Counted from the stretch's first letter, positions 35,031-44,196 are shown. The stretch is 64,000 nucleotides of DNA from Lachnospiraceae bacterium (GCA_022766905.1 JALEPU010000012.1:1-64000), one strand, 5' to 3'. The notes: a model not told the origin generated them from the letters alone. Made by a program: numbers and translations.

Positions 35031-36086
35031 ATGAAAATTGTAGGTATTGGAGATTTATTAATTCCAGAACAATACATTAAACTAGGTTTTGTAGAATTTG
35101 AAAAAGCAGGACATGAGGTAGATACTATACAGTGGGATCTGGAAAGTTATGAGGAACTTCAAAATATAAACTTAAAGGTTGAATTAGAAGGAAGTGAAGC
35201 CTATGAGCCTTCTGATAATATTTTAAAAGCAGTTGAGGATGCGGATATTATTATTACACAGTTTTGTCCGATTACAAAACATGTAATAGATTCATGTAAG
35301 AATTTAAAAGTCATTGGTGTACTTCGAGCGGGGTATGAGAATATTAATGTTGATTATGCTACTGAAAAAGAAATTCTCGTTTATAATACACCAGGTAGAA
35401 ATGCAGATGCAGTGGCAGATTTTGCAGTTGGAATGTTAATCAGTGAGTGCAGGAATATTGCAAAGAGTCATCGAAATCTGAAACAGGGTGAATGGATTCG
35501 TGACTATGATAATGCGGCGACTGTACCGGATCTTCCGGGAAAAACAGTAGGAATTATTGGATTTGGAGCTATTGGACGTAAGGTGGCGAAGAGGCTGCAT
35601 GGATTTGATATGGAAATTCTTGCTTATGATCCTTATGTGAAAGAAAGCCCAGATTATGTAACCTTAGTGACTCTGGAAGAATTAATGAAGAGATCTATGT
35701 TTGTCACACTTCATACAAGATTGTGTGAGGATACAGAACATATGATTGATGCAGAATTATTATCATATATGAGACCGGATTCTTACTTAATTAACACAGC
35801 TCGTTCCGGGTTGATTGATGAGAAAGCACTGTATAAGGTGTTAAAAGAAAAAAAGATTGCCGGGGCTGCTTTGGATGTGTTTGATGTAGAACCACCAAGT
35901 GCAGATTATCCACTGATTACTCTTCCGAATGTAACTGTCACACCTCATTTGGCGGGTGGAACAGTGGATGCTTTTACAAATTCACCAAAACTAATAGCAA
36001 AAGAGATGATTCGCTTGTTGGAGAAAGAATCATCCAGATTTGTTGTTAATAAACAGATATTTGATACTGTAATAAACAAATTTTAA
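35031..36086 (+). CDS. D-isomer-specific 2-hydroxyacid dehydrogenase
   Basis: The 351-residue NAD-dependent dehydrogenase is related to phosphoglycerate and D-lactate dehydrogenases. The NAD-binding loop is GIIGFGAIGRKVAKRLHGFD (about 174-193), followed by an acidic strand end (AYDPYV). The catalytic Arg lies in NTARSGLIDE (about 261-270) and the catalytic His in VTPHLAGG (about 314-321). An 80-residue N-terminal substrate domain has an unusual acidic insert. Inside this operon it probably oxidises or reduces a sugar-acid intermediate; the substrate is unknown. It follows the IIC gene by 21 bases. Confidence 0.9.
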   Translation: MKIVGIGDLLIPEQYIKLGFVEFEKAGHEVDTIQWDLESYEELQNINLKVELEGSEAYEPSDNILKAVEDADIIITQFCPITKHVIDSCKNLKVIGVLRAGYENINVDYATEKEILVYNTPGRNADAVADFAVGMLISECRNIAKSHRNLKQGEWIRDYDNAATVPDLPGKTVGIIGFGAIGRKVAKRLHGFDMEILAYDPYVKESPDYVTLVTLEELMKRSMFVTLHTRLCEDTEHMIDAELLSYMRPDSYLINTARSGLIDEKALYKVLKEKKIAGAALDVFDVEPPSADYPLITLPNVTVTPHLAGGTVDAFTNSPKLIAKEMIRLLEKESSRFVVNKQIFDTVINKF

Positions 36087-36115
36087 GCTAGAATCAGCAG
36101 TATAGGAGGCTAAAA

Positions 36116-36874
36116 ATGGATTTGGGATTAAGAAATAAAAATGTTTTGATTACTGGAAGTACCAACGGATTAGGGAAATCCATTGCAAAAATCATGGCAG
36201 AAGAAGGAGCCAATGTTATTATATCAGGTAGAAATGAGACAGCAGCAAAACAGTTGGCAGAAGAAATAAAAAGAACAAATCAGGTGCAGGCAATTCCGAT
36301 TACTGCTGATTTGTCCAAAGAAAATGCTGCAGAAAGTTTATTTGAGCAGAGTATTCAGGCTATGGGACGACTGGATATTCTGGTAAATAATGCGGGAATC
36401 TGGCCACAAGCCTATGTCCGGGAAATGGAAAAAAGTGAATTTGAAAGAACTATTTATATGAATTTGGAAGTTCCATACATATTAAGTCAATTGATGGTAA
36501 ATCATTTACTGGAAAGAGAGGCAAAAGGAAAGATCATTAATATTGTTTCGCAGGCCGCTTTTCATGGCTCTACAACAGGACATGCTCATTACGCCGCTTC
36601 AAAAGGCGGTCTGGTAACTTTCATGATTTCTTTGGCAAGAGAGGTTGCGAAATATGGTATTACAGTTAACGCAGTAGCACCTGGTATGATGGAAACTCCA
36701 ATGGTCAAAGAGGCTTTATCTGCGAAAAAGGAATATTATAATAATAGAATACCTATCGGCAGAGTGGCAAAACCGGAAGAAGTGGCTTATGCGGCAGTAT
36801 TCCTGGCTTCTAATAAAGCGGATTATTTAACAGGAATTACTATAGATGCAACAGGCGGTATGCTTATGAGATAA
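36116..36874 (+). CDS. Short-chain dehydrogenase/reductase
   Basis: The 252-residue classical SDR has the cofactor loop TGSTNGLGKSIA (about 14-25), the NNAG motif at about 91-94, catalytic Ser near 143 (NIVSQAAFHGS) and YAASK (Tyr159, Lys163). The end of strand 2 reads ISGRNE, where the Arg suggests NADP(H). Likely acts on a polyol or ketose in this operon, for instance oxidising a sugar alcohol. AGGAGG precedes the ATG, and the gene is 29 bases after the dehydrogenase. The exact substrate cannot be inferred. Confidence 0.9.
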   Translation: MDLGLRNKNVLITGSTNGLGKSIAKIMAEEGANVIISGRNETAAKQLAEEIKRTNQVQAIPITADLSKENAAESLFEQSIQAMGRLDILVNNAGIWPQAYVREMEKSEFERTIYMNLEVPYILSQLMVNHLLEREAKGKIINIVSQAAFHGSTTGHAHYAASKGGLVTFMISLAREVAKYGITVNAVAPGMMETPMVKEALSAKKEYYNNRIPIGRVAKPEEVAYAAVFLASNKADYLTGITIDATGGMLMR

Positions 36875-36951
36875 AACCGGAAGGTAGTAAAAATAACAAA
36901 ACTGGATTTTTAAAAAGAAGATAATTAAAATTGTAAAAGGAGAAATACAAG

Positions 36952-37827
36952 ATGGCATTAGTGACAATAAAGGAAATATTGGAAAAGGCAAGGCGGGAAA
37001 AATACTGTGTAGGTGCTTTTGATGCAAGTACAATAGAGATGGCAATGAAGATTGTTGAAGCAGCAGAAGAAAAAAAGTCCCCGGTAATTTTAATGGGATT
37101 GACTCCTGATTTACAGGGGGATATGCTGGATTATTGGTTATATAGTTTAAGAAAAATAGCAGAAAGGGCTAGTGTTCCTGTATGCCTTCACCTGGATCAT
37201 GCAAAAGATATGGATTTTTTAAAGAAATGCGTGGACAGCGGTTTTACATCTGTTATGTATGATGCATCTGTTTATCCGTTAGAAGAAAATATTCGTTTGA
37301 CGAAAGAGGCAGTTGATTATGCGCATGCTCATGGAGTGACGGTAGAAGCTGAATTAGGACATGTGGGAGATGGAATTGTATCCGGCGAATTAAAATCTGA
37401 TGAAGACTATGATAATCCAGATGATTATTTGACAAATCCGGATGAGATGAAGCGGTTTATTGAAGAAACAGGGGTAGATTGTCTGGCAGTTGCTGTGGGG
37501 ACTTCTCATGGTGTTTATGTTCATACACCTAAATTGCATTTTGACCGGCTGGACACATTAAATGATATTTCTACTGTTCCTATGGTTATGCACGGGGGTT
37601 CAGGAACGCCGGATGATCAGATAAAAAAAGCCGTGGAAAAAGGAATCTGTAAGTTGAATATTTATTCTGAAATGTTAAGTGCTTATTATGGTGAATTAAA
37701 GAAGAAACTGGAAGAATCAGGGACTCTTGCCATATGGGTAAGCAAAGCAAATGAGAGACCGCTGGAAGCGTTAAAACAAGTTGTATTGGAAAAAATTGAT
37801 TTGGTGGGATCTGCCAATAAAGCATGA
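36952..37827 (+). CDS. Class II (zinc) ketose-bisphosphate aldolase
   Basis: The 291-residue aldolase of the FbaA/GatY/KbaY family cleaves a ketose (bis)phosphate to dihydroxyacetone phosphate and an aldehyde. Metal ligands are visible in CLHLDHAKDM (His about 82), EAELGHVGDG (His about 139) and VMHGGSGTPDDQIKKA (His about 206, followed by the phosphate loop). The first residues TIKEILEKARREKYCVGAFD are typical of the family. In this operon it probably splits the phosphorylated product of the FGGY kinase. Specificity (fructose-, tagatose- or another bisphosphate) is not readable. Confidence 0.92.
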   Translation: MALVTIKEILEKARREKYCVGAFDASTIEMAMKIVEAAEEKKSPVILMGLTPDLQGDMLDYWLYSLRKIAERASVPVCLHLDHAKDMDFLKKCVDSGFTSVMYDASVYPLEENIRLTKEAVDYAHAHGVTVEAELGHVGDGIVSGELKSDEDYDNPDDYLTNPDEMKRFIEETGVDCLAVAVGTSHGVYVHTPKLHFDRLDTLNDISTVPMVMHGGSGTPDDQIKKAVEKGICKLNIYSEMLSAYYGELKKKLEESGTLAIWVSKANERPLEALKQVVLEKIDLVGSANKA

Positions 37828-37886
37828 TGTGATAATAATATGTTACTTACATGGCGTAAAAGCAGACAGTAAAATTGGAGGTTGTT

Positions 37887-39401
37887 ATGAGCGAATATTT
37901 AATTGGAATTGATGCTGGAAATACATCCAGCAAAGTGGTGATATTTAATAAGAAAGGAAATATTGTATCGACGGCAACTACTCCGAGTATGCGTTTTAAA
38001 CAACGACGGAGTGATTTTGAAGAGTTTGATGTTAATGAGTTGTGGGCTTTGATCTCCAAATGTATTAAAGAGGCTGTGGAAAAAGCCCAAATCCAGCCTG
38101 AAAATATAAAAGGAATAGGGGTAACGTCTTTTGGAAACGGTGTCGTATTTCTGGATAAAGATGGGAATGCAATTGCACCTGGTTGTTTTTCACAAGATTA
38201 TAGAGCAAACGAAATTTTAAATTTATATCAACAGGAAGGCACCTATGATAAGATTAATCAAATTGTAAAAGGTACTTTATTTGCCGGTGAACCAGGACCG
38301 ATTCTTCGATGGTATAAAGAAAACGAGAGAGAAATATATGATAAAATCGGCGGAGTTCTTACTTTTAAAGATTATATTATGTATCGTTTGACCAGTGTAT
38401 TTGCCACTGACTTAAATTGTTTTGGCGGTTCTTTTATGATAGATATGGAAACGATGGAATATTCCAGAGAATTAATGAAACTCTACGGAATAGAAGAAGT
38501 GTATGATGCACTGCCTAAATTGGCAAGTGAACCTACAGATATTATAGGATATGTTACAGAGGATGCTGCAAAACTTACAGGATTGGCAAAAGGAACCCCA
38601 GTAGTAGCTGGAATGATGGACATACTGGCATGCTTGGTAGGATCAGGAGCAACCGGTGATGGTATTTATACAGCAGTAGCAGGTTCCTGGTGTATTAATG
38701 AAACTCATTCCGATCGAATTATACCAAATGCTTCTTCGAATATGCCTTATCTCTATAAAGGACAGTATTTGAATTGTTCCTACACGGGAGCTTCTGGTTC
38801 TAATTATGAGTGGTTTACAAAAACTCTTGGTGGAACTGCTAGAAAAGAAGCGGAAAAAAGAAATATTTCTGTTTTTCAGGTGCTGGATGAATTGATTAGT
38901 TCTGTTCCGGCTGAAAAGGCAAAGACACTTTTCAGCCCGTTTGTTGCCCAGCCAAGTATTCACCCAAATGCAAAAGCAAATTTTATAGGGATTGATCAAA
39001 ATACATCTTATGCTGAAATTTGCTATTCTGTAGCTGAAGGCGTAGCTTTTATTCACAAATACCATGTTGATTTTCTAAAAAAAGCAGGTCTTCCGCTGAA
39101 TACAATACGGTTGACAGGTGGAATTGCGAAGAGTAGGGTATGGAGTCAGATTTTTGCCAATGTTCTTCAGGTTCCGATTGTAGGAGTAGATTGTGAAGAA
39201 ACCGGAGCATTAGGATCTGCCATTGTAGCCGGAATCGGTGCAGGCGTGTATAAGGATTATGGAGAGGCTTTTGAGAATGCGGTTAAGGTAAAAGATCCTA
39301 TTATGCCAGATAGCTCTACATTTTCTACTTATGAAAAACGTTATCAACAATGGGCTAAAATGAATGAAATTATGATGGAATACTGGGAATGGAATAAATA
39401 A
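37887..39401 (+). CDS. FGGY-family carbohydrate kinase
   Basis: The 504-residue sugar kinase has the N-terminal ATPase-fold opening YLIGIDAGNTSSKVVIFNKKG (split for length: GIDAGNTSSK is the phosphate-1 loop, about 8-17). GIGVTSFGNGVVFLDKDG and GCFSQDYRANEI are in domain 1, and the C-terminal domain has RLTGGIAKSRVWSQIFANVL (about 414-433) and EETGALGSAIVAGIGAG. The pattern is closest to xylulokinase/L-ribulokinase-like FGGY kinases that phosphorylate pentuloses or polyols. The frame opens at a TTG 12 bases upstream, but GGAGG lies 5 bases before the ATG at 37887, which I take as start. Confidence 0.9.
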   Translation: MSEYLIGIDAGNTSSKVVIFNKKGNIVSTATTPSMRFKQRRSDFEEFDVNELWALISKCIKEAVEKAQIQPENIKGIGVTSFGNGVVFLDKDGNAIAPGCFSQDYRANEILNLYQQEGTYDKINQIVKGTLFAGEPGPILRWYKENEREIYDKIGGVLTFKDYIMYRLTSVFATDLNCFGGSFMIDMETMEYSRELMKLYGIEEVYDALPKLASEPTDIIGYVTEDAAKLTGLAKGTPVVAGMMDILACLVGSGATGDGIYTAVAGSWCINETHSDRIIPNASSNMPYLYKGQYLNCSYTGASGSNYEWFTKTLGGTARKEAEKRNISVFQVLDELISSVPAEKAKTLFSPFVAQPSIHPNAKANFIGIDQNTSYAEICYSVAEGVAFIHKYHVDFLKKAGLPLNTIRLTGGIAKSRVWSQIFANVLQVPIVGVDCEETGALGSAIVAGIGAGVYKDYGEAFENAVKVKDPIMPDSSTFSTYEKRYQQWAKMNEIMMEYWEWNK

Positions 39402-39590
39402 AAGGAACGGTTTATTTTATTAACATAGCACTTATGAGAATCAGTGTAGAAATTGGTGTTGCAGAATGATTTTTGAAACAATTTAAAGTAATGTAGAAAA
39501 AAATAGTTTTTTGAGATATAATGATAACTTAATATAGGGTGAATTTTGCTTTATATGAGTGGGAGTGATGTTGAGGAAAGGAGAACAGTA

Positions 39591-40172
39591 ATGTTTGATG
39601 ATAATAAATTTCATATTATTCCCTCGGTTAGGAATCTGAAAAACTTAGATGTTGCTTTAGACGGAAAAGAAGAATGGATATTACTAAGCTGTTGCCATAT
39701 TGGAAATTTGCGTGAAAATGTGGCTCGATGTCACCGTGCAGGAAAAAAAGTAGTTGTCAATCATGAAATTGTAGGAGGACTTGGAGCAGATAAAATGGCA
39801 TTTCAGTTGTTAAAACGAATGTTTCAGGTTGATGGAGTTATGGGATCGGGAGCAGCTAAGATTGGCAATGTTTCAAAAGAAAATATGAAAGCCATCAGAA
39901 GAATTGCTCTGATAGATTCACTTTCTGTTGAACATGCCTTAAAAAGTCTCAAAGAAGTACATTGTGATGCGATTGAGTTGAGGCCATCCTATTATGGCGT
40001 ACGATATCTAAAAGAATTTATTAAGAATTATCCTTGTCATTATGTAGCGGGAGGTTTTGTAGACAACATGGAAGAACTGGAACAAGTCTATTCTGCTGGA
40101 TTTTCTGGTGTTATGACAAGCTGCGTGGAGCTATGGAATAGTAAACTTTCCGGAAAAATAGTATGTAGATAA
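39591..40172 (+). CDS. GlpP-like glycerol-3-phosphate-responsive antiterminator
   Basis: The 193-residue protein matches the GlpP family of RNA-binding antiterminators with a TIM-barrel fold: IIPSVRNLKNLDVAL at the start, KKVVVNHEIVGGLGADK (about 61-77), IRRIALIDSLSVEHAL (about 103-118), DAIELRPSYYG and HYVAGGFVDNMEEL. In Bacillus GlpP, bound to glycerol 3-phosphate, lets polymerase pass a leader terminator of the glp genes. AAAGGAG sits 7 bases before the ATG at 39591; a longer frame begins at 39546 without such a site. It lies 189 bases after the FGGY kinase and is a plausible regulator of the leader terminator at 33599. Confidence 0.88.
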   Translation: MFDDNKFHIIPSVRNLKNLDVALDGKEEWILLSCCHIGNLRENVARCHRAGKKVVVNHEIVGGLGADKMAFQLLKRMFQVDGVMGSGAAKIGNVSKENMKAIRRIALIDSLSVEHALKSLKEVHCDAIELRPSYYGVRYLKEFIKNYPCHYVAGGFVDNMEELEQVYSAGFSGVMTSCVELWNSKLSGKIVCR

Positions 40173-40202
40173 TAAATAAAATATGTAAAGTAAAGAGAAA
40201 AA

Positions 40203-40253
40203 CCCACAGGAATTTTTGAATTAGTTATATTCCTGTGGGATCTTTTATTTTTG
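40203..40253. terminator. Bidirectional terminator between glpP-like gene and pfp
   Basis: CCCACAGGAAT (40203-40213) pairs with ATTCCTGTGGG (40229-40239), followed by a T-rich tract (ATCTTTTATTTTTG). The convergent pfp gene ends 30 bases further on. Confidence 0.85.
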
Positions 40254-40283
40254 ATAATAAAACTTAGCACAATAATGACTTAT

Positions 40284-41507
40284 TTACTTCCGATATACAT
40301 AAGCCGGAATTCCATTTTTATATGGAATCTTCGGACTTCCCTGAATCAGAGGAAGGGCATAAGCAAGGAAATCATCAGAAAGGTCGGAACCGTCTTTGGT
40401 AATCCAGTTTACAGGGACGGTTTTTTCTTTGTTGCAGATTTCATTGACATCTTCTAAAGTACAGGAAAGCTGATATGCCCCTGTTTCTGACTCGGAACGG
40501 ACAAAGGCAGTCATAAAACCGGTTTCTCCTTCTAATGCCTTTGTTACACCGAAACGGCCTGCCATTTCTCCTTCTTTCGCATCTGTAAGAGACTGACAGG
40601 AAGTAGAACAGCGCTGGCTGACATTTAATTCGACGGAACGGACTTTGATGCCCAGTTTCTCTTTTACCAGATTTTCCAGATACTTGCCGCAGCCGGTCAG
40701 CATCTTATGACCAAAACTATCGACACCGGCATCACTGGCATATTCACAGATGAAAGTTCCGTCTTTATCCTGAATTCCCTCAGAAACACAGACAATCAGA
40801 TTGTTTCTTTCTTTTAAAGCTTCTTCGATCTGAGCAATGAATTTGTCAGTAGAGAAAGGAACTTCCGGCAGATAGATTAAAACCGGGTTATCTCCCTCAT
40901 ATTTTCTGGCCAGCATAGATGCAGCAGTCAGCCATCCGGCATGACGGCCCATGATCTCAACAATGGTAACAGATTTTGCATCATAGACAGAAGCATCAAT
41001 ACCAATCTCACATACAGTGGATGCAACATATTTGGCTGCACTTCCAAATCCCGGTGTATGGTCGGTAAGAACCAGATCATTGTCGATGGTTTTTGGAATT
41101 CCCATCACTTTAATATCACTTCCGATTGAGGAAGCATAACGGGAAAGCTTACTTACCGTATCCATGGAATCATTGCCGCCAATATAAAAGAAATAGCCAA
41201 TGTTGTATTCTTCAAATTTTTTAAATAATTCCGGGTAAACGGAATCATTTAAATCTTCCGGCAGCTTGTAGCGGCAGGAGCCAAGGTAGGCTCCCGGGGT
41301 GATTTTAAGGCCTTCCATCGTCTCTTCTGACATATCCTTTGTAATATTTAAAATAGTATCTTTTAAAAATCCTTCGATTCCATTGATCATGCCATAAACA
41401 GTGTCAATCTCTTCTTTGTGGGCAAGGGCTTCGCTGATAACACCATATAAACTGCAATTAATGACAGCCGTTGGACCGCCGGACTGGCCTACAATTAAAT
41501 TTTTCAT
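40284..41507 (-). CDS. pfp: Pyrophosphate- (or ATP-)dependent 6-phosphofructokinase
   Basis: The 407-residue glycolytic kinase of the PFK family has GQSGGPTAVINCSLYGVI at the N-terminus, GGNDSMDTVSKL (about 104-115), MGIPKTIDNDLVLTDHTPGFG (split: PKTIDNDL at about 134-141) and MGRHAGWLTAAS. An acidic-neighbour residue in place of the second Gly of GGDGS and the PKTIDND lysine are features of PPi-dependent enzymes. I therefore favour PPi over ATP as donor. The frame extends to 41720, but the GGAG site before ATG 41507 and the start of similarity set the start; the extra sequence overlaps the divergent nitroreductase promoter. Confidence 0.88.
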   Translation of the reverse strand: MKNLIVGQSGGPTAVINCSLYGVISEALAHKEEIDTVYGMINGIEGFLKDTILNITKDMSEETMEGLKITPGAYLGSCRYKLPEDLNDSVYPELFKKFEEYNIGYFFYIGGNDSMDTVSKLSRYASSIGSDIKVMGIPKTIDNDLVLTDHTPGFGSAAKYVASTVCEIGIDASVYDAKSVTIVEIMGRHAGWLTAASMLARKYEGDNPVLIYLPEVPFSTDKFIAQIEEALKERNNLIVCVSEGIQDKDGTFICEYASDAGVDSFGHKMLTGCGKYLENLVKEKLGIKVRSVELNVSQRCSTSCQSLTDAKEGEMAGRFGVTKALEGETGFMTAFVRSESETGAYQLSCTLEDVNEICNKEKTVPVNWITKDGSDLSDDFLAYALPLIQGSPKIPYKNGIPAYVYRK

Positions 41508-41672
41508 AAATAATCTCCTTCTTTGCGTCGGATTGTGTATCCGGTGTTGTTTCTGCATTCTATTGTAATATAGGAAAAGCAGACTGGCAAGTTGATTATT
41601 TTTCATAATATTGTTTTTTGATAAGTAAGAGTATGATACAATGATTCCAGAAACAACAGGAGGAAAAGAAAA

Positions 41673-42263
41673 ATGTTCAAAGATCTTGTACGAAAAAATA
41701 GAAGTTATCGAGGTTATCATGAAAATAGAAGAATGACCAGAGAGGAGTTAGAGGAGTTTGTTGACTGTGCCCGTTTGTGCCCGTCCTCTGTCAATGGACA
41801 GCCTTTTCGCTATTATCTTGCATGGGAAAAAGAAGAAGTGGACAAAATTCAAAAGATGACCAGATGGGCAAGAGCCTTACCTCAGATGACGCTGCCTCAT
41901 GAGGGAATGTGCCCTACCGGGTTTATTGTCATTCTTCAGGATACCAATATCGGACCATCTCTTGCCCGTTATCAGAAGGATGTGGGAATTGTAGCCCAGA
42001 CGATGCTTTTGGCTGCTGCAGAGGCAGGCCTGGGAGGTTGTATGATTGGCAATTTTTCAGCAGATGAAGTAAAAACAGGATTGAATCTTCCGGAGCATTT
42101 GGCTCCAATGCTTATCGTGGCATTTGGAGAACCGGCAGAAGAAATTGTTTTGACAGAGATCGAAGAAGGAGAAAGTACTGCTTATTACCGGGATGAAAAT
42201 GATGTTCATTATGTACCAAAACGAAAGCTCAGTGATATTATTCTGACAGGGCAGAAAAAATAA
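41673..42263 (+). CDS. Nitroreductase family FMN-dependent oxidoreductase
   Basis: The 196-residue protein has the family's FMN-binding opening RKNRSYRGYHENRRMTREEL (about 7-26) and CARLCPSSVNGQPFRYYLA (about 32-50, the S-x-x-N-x-Q-P/W flavin motif). It also has VGIVAQTMLLAAAEAGLGGCMIGNF (split: AEAGLGGCMIGNF at about 115-127) and a short CPTGFIVIL strand. These enzymes reduce nitro groups, quinones or flavins with NAD(P)H; the natural substrate here is unknown. AGGAGG precedes the ATG. Divergent from pfp, and 32 bases before the alkD-like gene, with which it is probably co-transcribed. Confidence 0.9.
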   Translation: MFKDLVRKNRSYRGYHENRRMTREELEEFVDCARLCPSSVNGQPFRYYLAWEKEEVDKIQKMTRWARALPQMTLPHEGMCPTGFIVILQDTNIGPSLARYQKDVGIVAQTMLLAAAEAGLGGCMIGNFSADEVKTGLNLPEHLAPMLIVAFGEPAEEIVLTEIEEGESTAYYRDENDVHYVPKRKLSDIILTGQKK

Positions 42264-42295
42264 GAAAGATTTATCCATAGTCAAGGGGAGAGAAG

Positions 42296-43000
42296 ATGTT
42301 TTTTAAAATACGAAAAGAACTTTTGGAACTTGTCGAAGCAGATTATAAAGAATTTTCGGCAAGTTTGATTCCGGGAGTGGAACGGTTTCTTGGAATCCGA
42401 TTGCCAAAGCTACGGGAGCTGGCAAAAAGAATTCAAAAAGAGGATAAGGAATTATATCTTTCTCAGTACTGGGAAGAAGTGGGAAAACAGCAGGAAGGAC
42501 TCTATTTCGAAGAGGATATGATATGCGGAATGCTTACGGCCTCCGGACGGATGCCGTTGGAGGAGAGAAAAGAAGCGATAAGCCGTTTTCTACCAAGGAT
42601 ACAGAACTGGTCTGTCTGCGACAGCTGCTGTGTGACCTGTAAATTCATGAAAAAGAATCAGGATTTCTGGTACGATTTTTTAAAGGAGCAGCTTGCAAGC
42701 GGCGAGGAATTTATGATTCGGTTTGCTCTGGTCAATTTACTGGATCATTTTGTCAATGAAGAATATGTTGGACAGGTTTTAGTAGCCTGTGAAAACATGA
42801 AACATCCGGGATACTATGCAAAGATGGCAGCAGCCTGGGCGGTATCGGTTTGTTTTGCTAAATTTCCAGGACAGACAAAAGAGTTTTTGAAAGAAAATAC
42901 CATGGATGACTGGGTGCAGAATAAGTCCATACAGAAAATCCGGGAATCTTACCGGGCATCGAAGGAAGACAAGGAGAAGATTCTGGAATATAAAAGATAA
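42296..43000 (+). CDS. DNA alkylation repair protein (AlkD-like HEAT-repeat glycosylase)
   Basis: The 234-residue all-helical protein has the AlkD family pattern: FLGIRLPKLRELAKRI (about 31-46), then HEAT-like repeats with YFEEDMICGML, NWSVCDSCCVTCKFM (about 103-117; the W..CD region includes the active-site aspartate), MIRFALVNLLDHF and YYAKMAAAWAVSVCF. AlkD-type enzymes excise positively charged N3- and N7-alkyl purines without base flipping. GGGGAGAG precedes the ATG. Co-directional with the nitroreductase. Downstream is the decayed glycerol kinase remnant. Confidence 0.88.
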   Translation: MFFKIRKELLELVEADYKEFSASLIPGVERFLGIRLPKLRELAKRIQKEDKELYLSQYWEEVGKQQEGLYFEEDMICGMLTASGRMPLEERKEAISRFLPRIQNWSVCDSCCVTCKFMKKNQDFWYDFLKEQLASGEEFMIRFALVNLLDHFVNEEYVGQVLVACENMKHPGYYAKMAAAWAVSVCFAKFPGQTKEFLKENTMDDWVQNKSIQKIRESYRASKEDKEKILEYKR

Positions 43001-43091
43001 GACAGATCACAAGGTCTGTTTGCATGAATTTCAAAAAAATAATTGTACATATTGCACATAAAAATGAAAAAATTTGAAGTTTACTTGTTCT

Positions 43092-43743
43092 ATTGTCTGG
43101 CAGGATATGAGAACTGCAGATCGTGTCGAAGCTTTTAATGAAAAATATGAAGGAAGCCTTTATACAAAACTGGGAAGCACCGCATTTACCAATAGTACTG
43201 CTCCAAAGGTTGAGTGGATCATGGAGAACAATGAAGAAGTCAGAAAAGGAATCGAAGAAGGAAATATTTTATATGGATGGATTGATACTTGGCTCATCTG
43301 GAAATTAAGTGGCAGCAAAGCTCATGTAACAGGCTCCAGTAACCAGGCCGGCACCCTTCTTGGTGACCTTTCAAAAGTAGATTATAACGAAGCTATGCTG
43401 GAAGAATTCCATATTCCTAGAGAGATTTTGCCAAAGGTTGTGATTACAGGACAATTCAGCGTTGATACAGATCCGGATGTATTTTTCGGACATGCAGTAC
43501 CGATTGCAGCTTCAGCAGGTGATCAGACCGCATCTGCCATTGGACAGGCATGTATCAAACCGGGTATAATTAAGAACACCTATGAAACCGGCTCATTTAT
43601 GGTATTAAATACAGGTAAGGTATTCCCTGAAAATGTTCCGTCTACCTCCGGTCTTTTTCTGGAGACTGCCAAAGAAGCAGAAGAACTGGCCAATTCTGTA
43701 GAAGACAATGGCGGTGGCTCTAAGAACGATTTCCTCTGCCAGT
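43092..43743 (+). pseudogene. Glycerol kinase remnant with N-terminal and internal deletions
   Basis: Translation from about 43092 (IVWQDMRTADRVEAFNEKY) matches glycerol kinase from the substrate-binding region onward (GWIDTWLIWKLSGS, HIPREILPKV, AASAGDQTASAIGQ, NTYETGSFMVLNTG). The first ~80 residues with the ATP loop are missing. After SGLF the sequence jumps to EELANSVEDNGG and then straight to GGSKNDFLCQFQ, so roughly 30 and 90 residues are lost in two internal deletions, the second at a shared Gly-Gly. The frame then ends at a foreign amidohydrolase segment. The only open start is TTG at 43074, without a good ribosome binding site. Non-functional. Confidence 0.82.
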
Positions 43744-44187
43744 TCCAGAACAGCAGCATTTTTCAAGCCTTATTGTGATGGAGAAGGCTGCGGATATTTG
43801 AACTTTACAGAGGAAGAAGTATTTTCTTTCGTAGAAAGCGGCGTTGTACGTGACCTTGCAATGAGCTTTCACGTCATTGGTGAAAAAGGAATCTGGACCG
43901 CATTAAATGCTTATGAAAAAGTCATGGAACTTCATCCGGAGAAACGGGATACTGCAAAATTACGTCTGGAACATTTTGGATGGCCGTCCATGGAAGATAT
44001 GGAACGGGCTGCCAAAATGGGAGTTGTGATCTCCACGCAGCCGGCCTTTACCTATCTTCGGGGAGGCCCAGACATGGTTATCTTAGATGCAGATCCGATG
44101 ACAGTGAATCCGCAGACGATCAAGGACATCAAAGTTCTTGGAACCATAAGAAAAGGAGAACTGGTCTATAACAATGGATTGAAATAA
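43744..44187 (+). pseudogene. Amidohydrolase (YtcJ-like) C-terminal remnant
   Basis: Starting in a different frame from the glycerol kinase remnant, the sequence TAAFFKPYCDGEGCGYLNF continues through SFHVIGEKGIWTALNAYEKV, LRLEHFGWPSMEDMERA, STQPAFTYLRGG and DPMTVNPQTIKDIKVLGT. This is the C-terminal third of a YtcJ-type metal-dependent amidohydrolase, including the HxIG metal-ligand helix and an EH pair. The first two thirds and any start are absent. The open frame from ATG 43708 uses glycerol kinase sequence for its first dozen codons, so translation of it would be accidental. Confidence 0.78.
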
Positions 44188-44196
44188 GATACAAAG

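Noticed and set aside
41508..41720. N-terminal extension of the phosphofructokinase frame to 41720
   Set aside because: The extra 71 residues have no family similarity, overlap the divergent nitroreductase gene, and a GGAG site marks the ATG at 41507.
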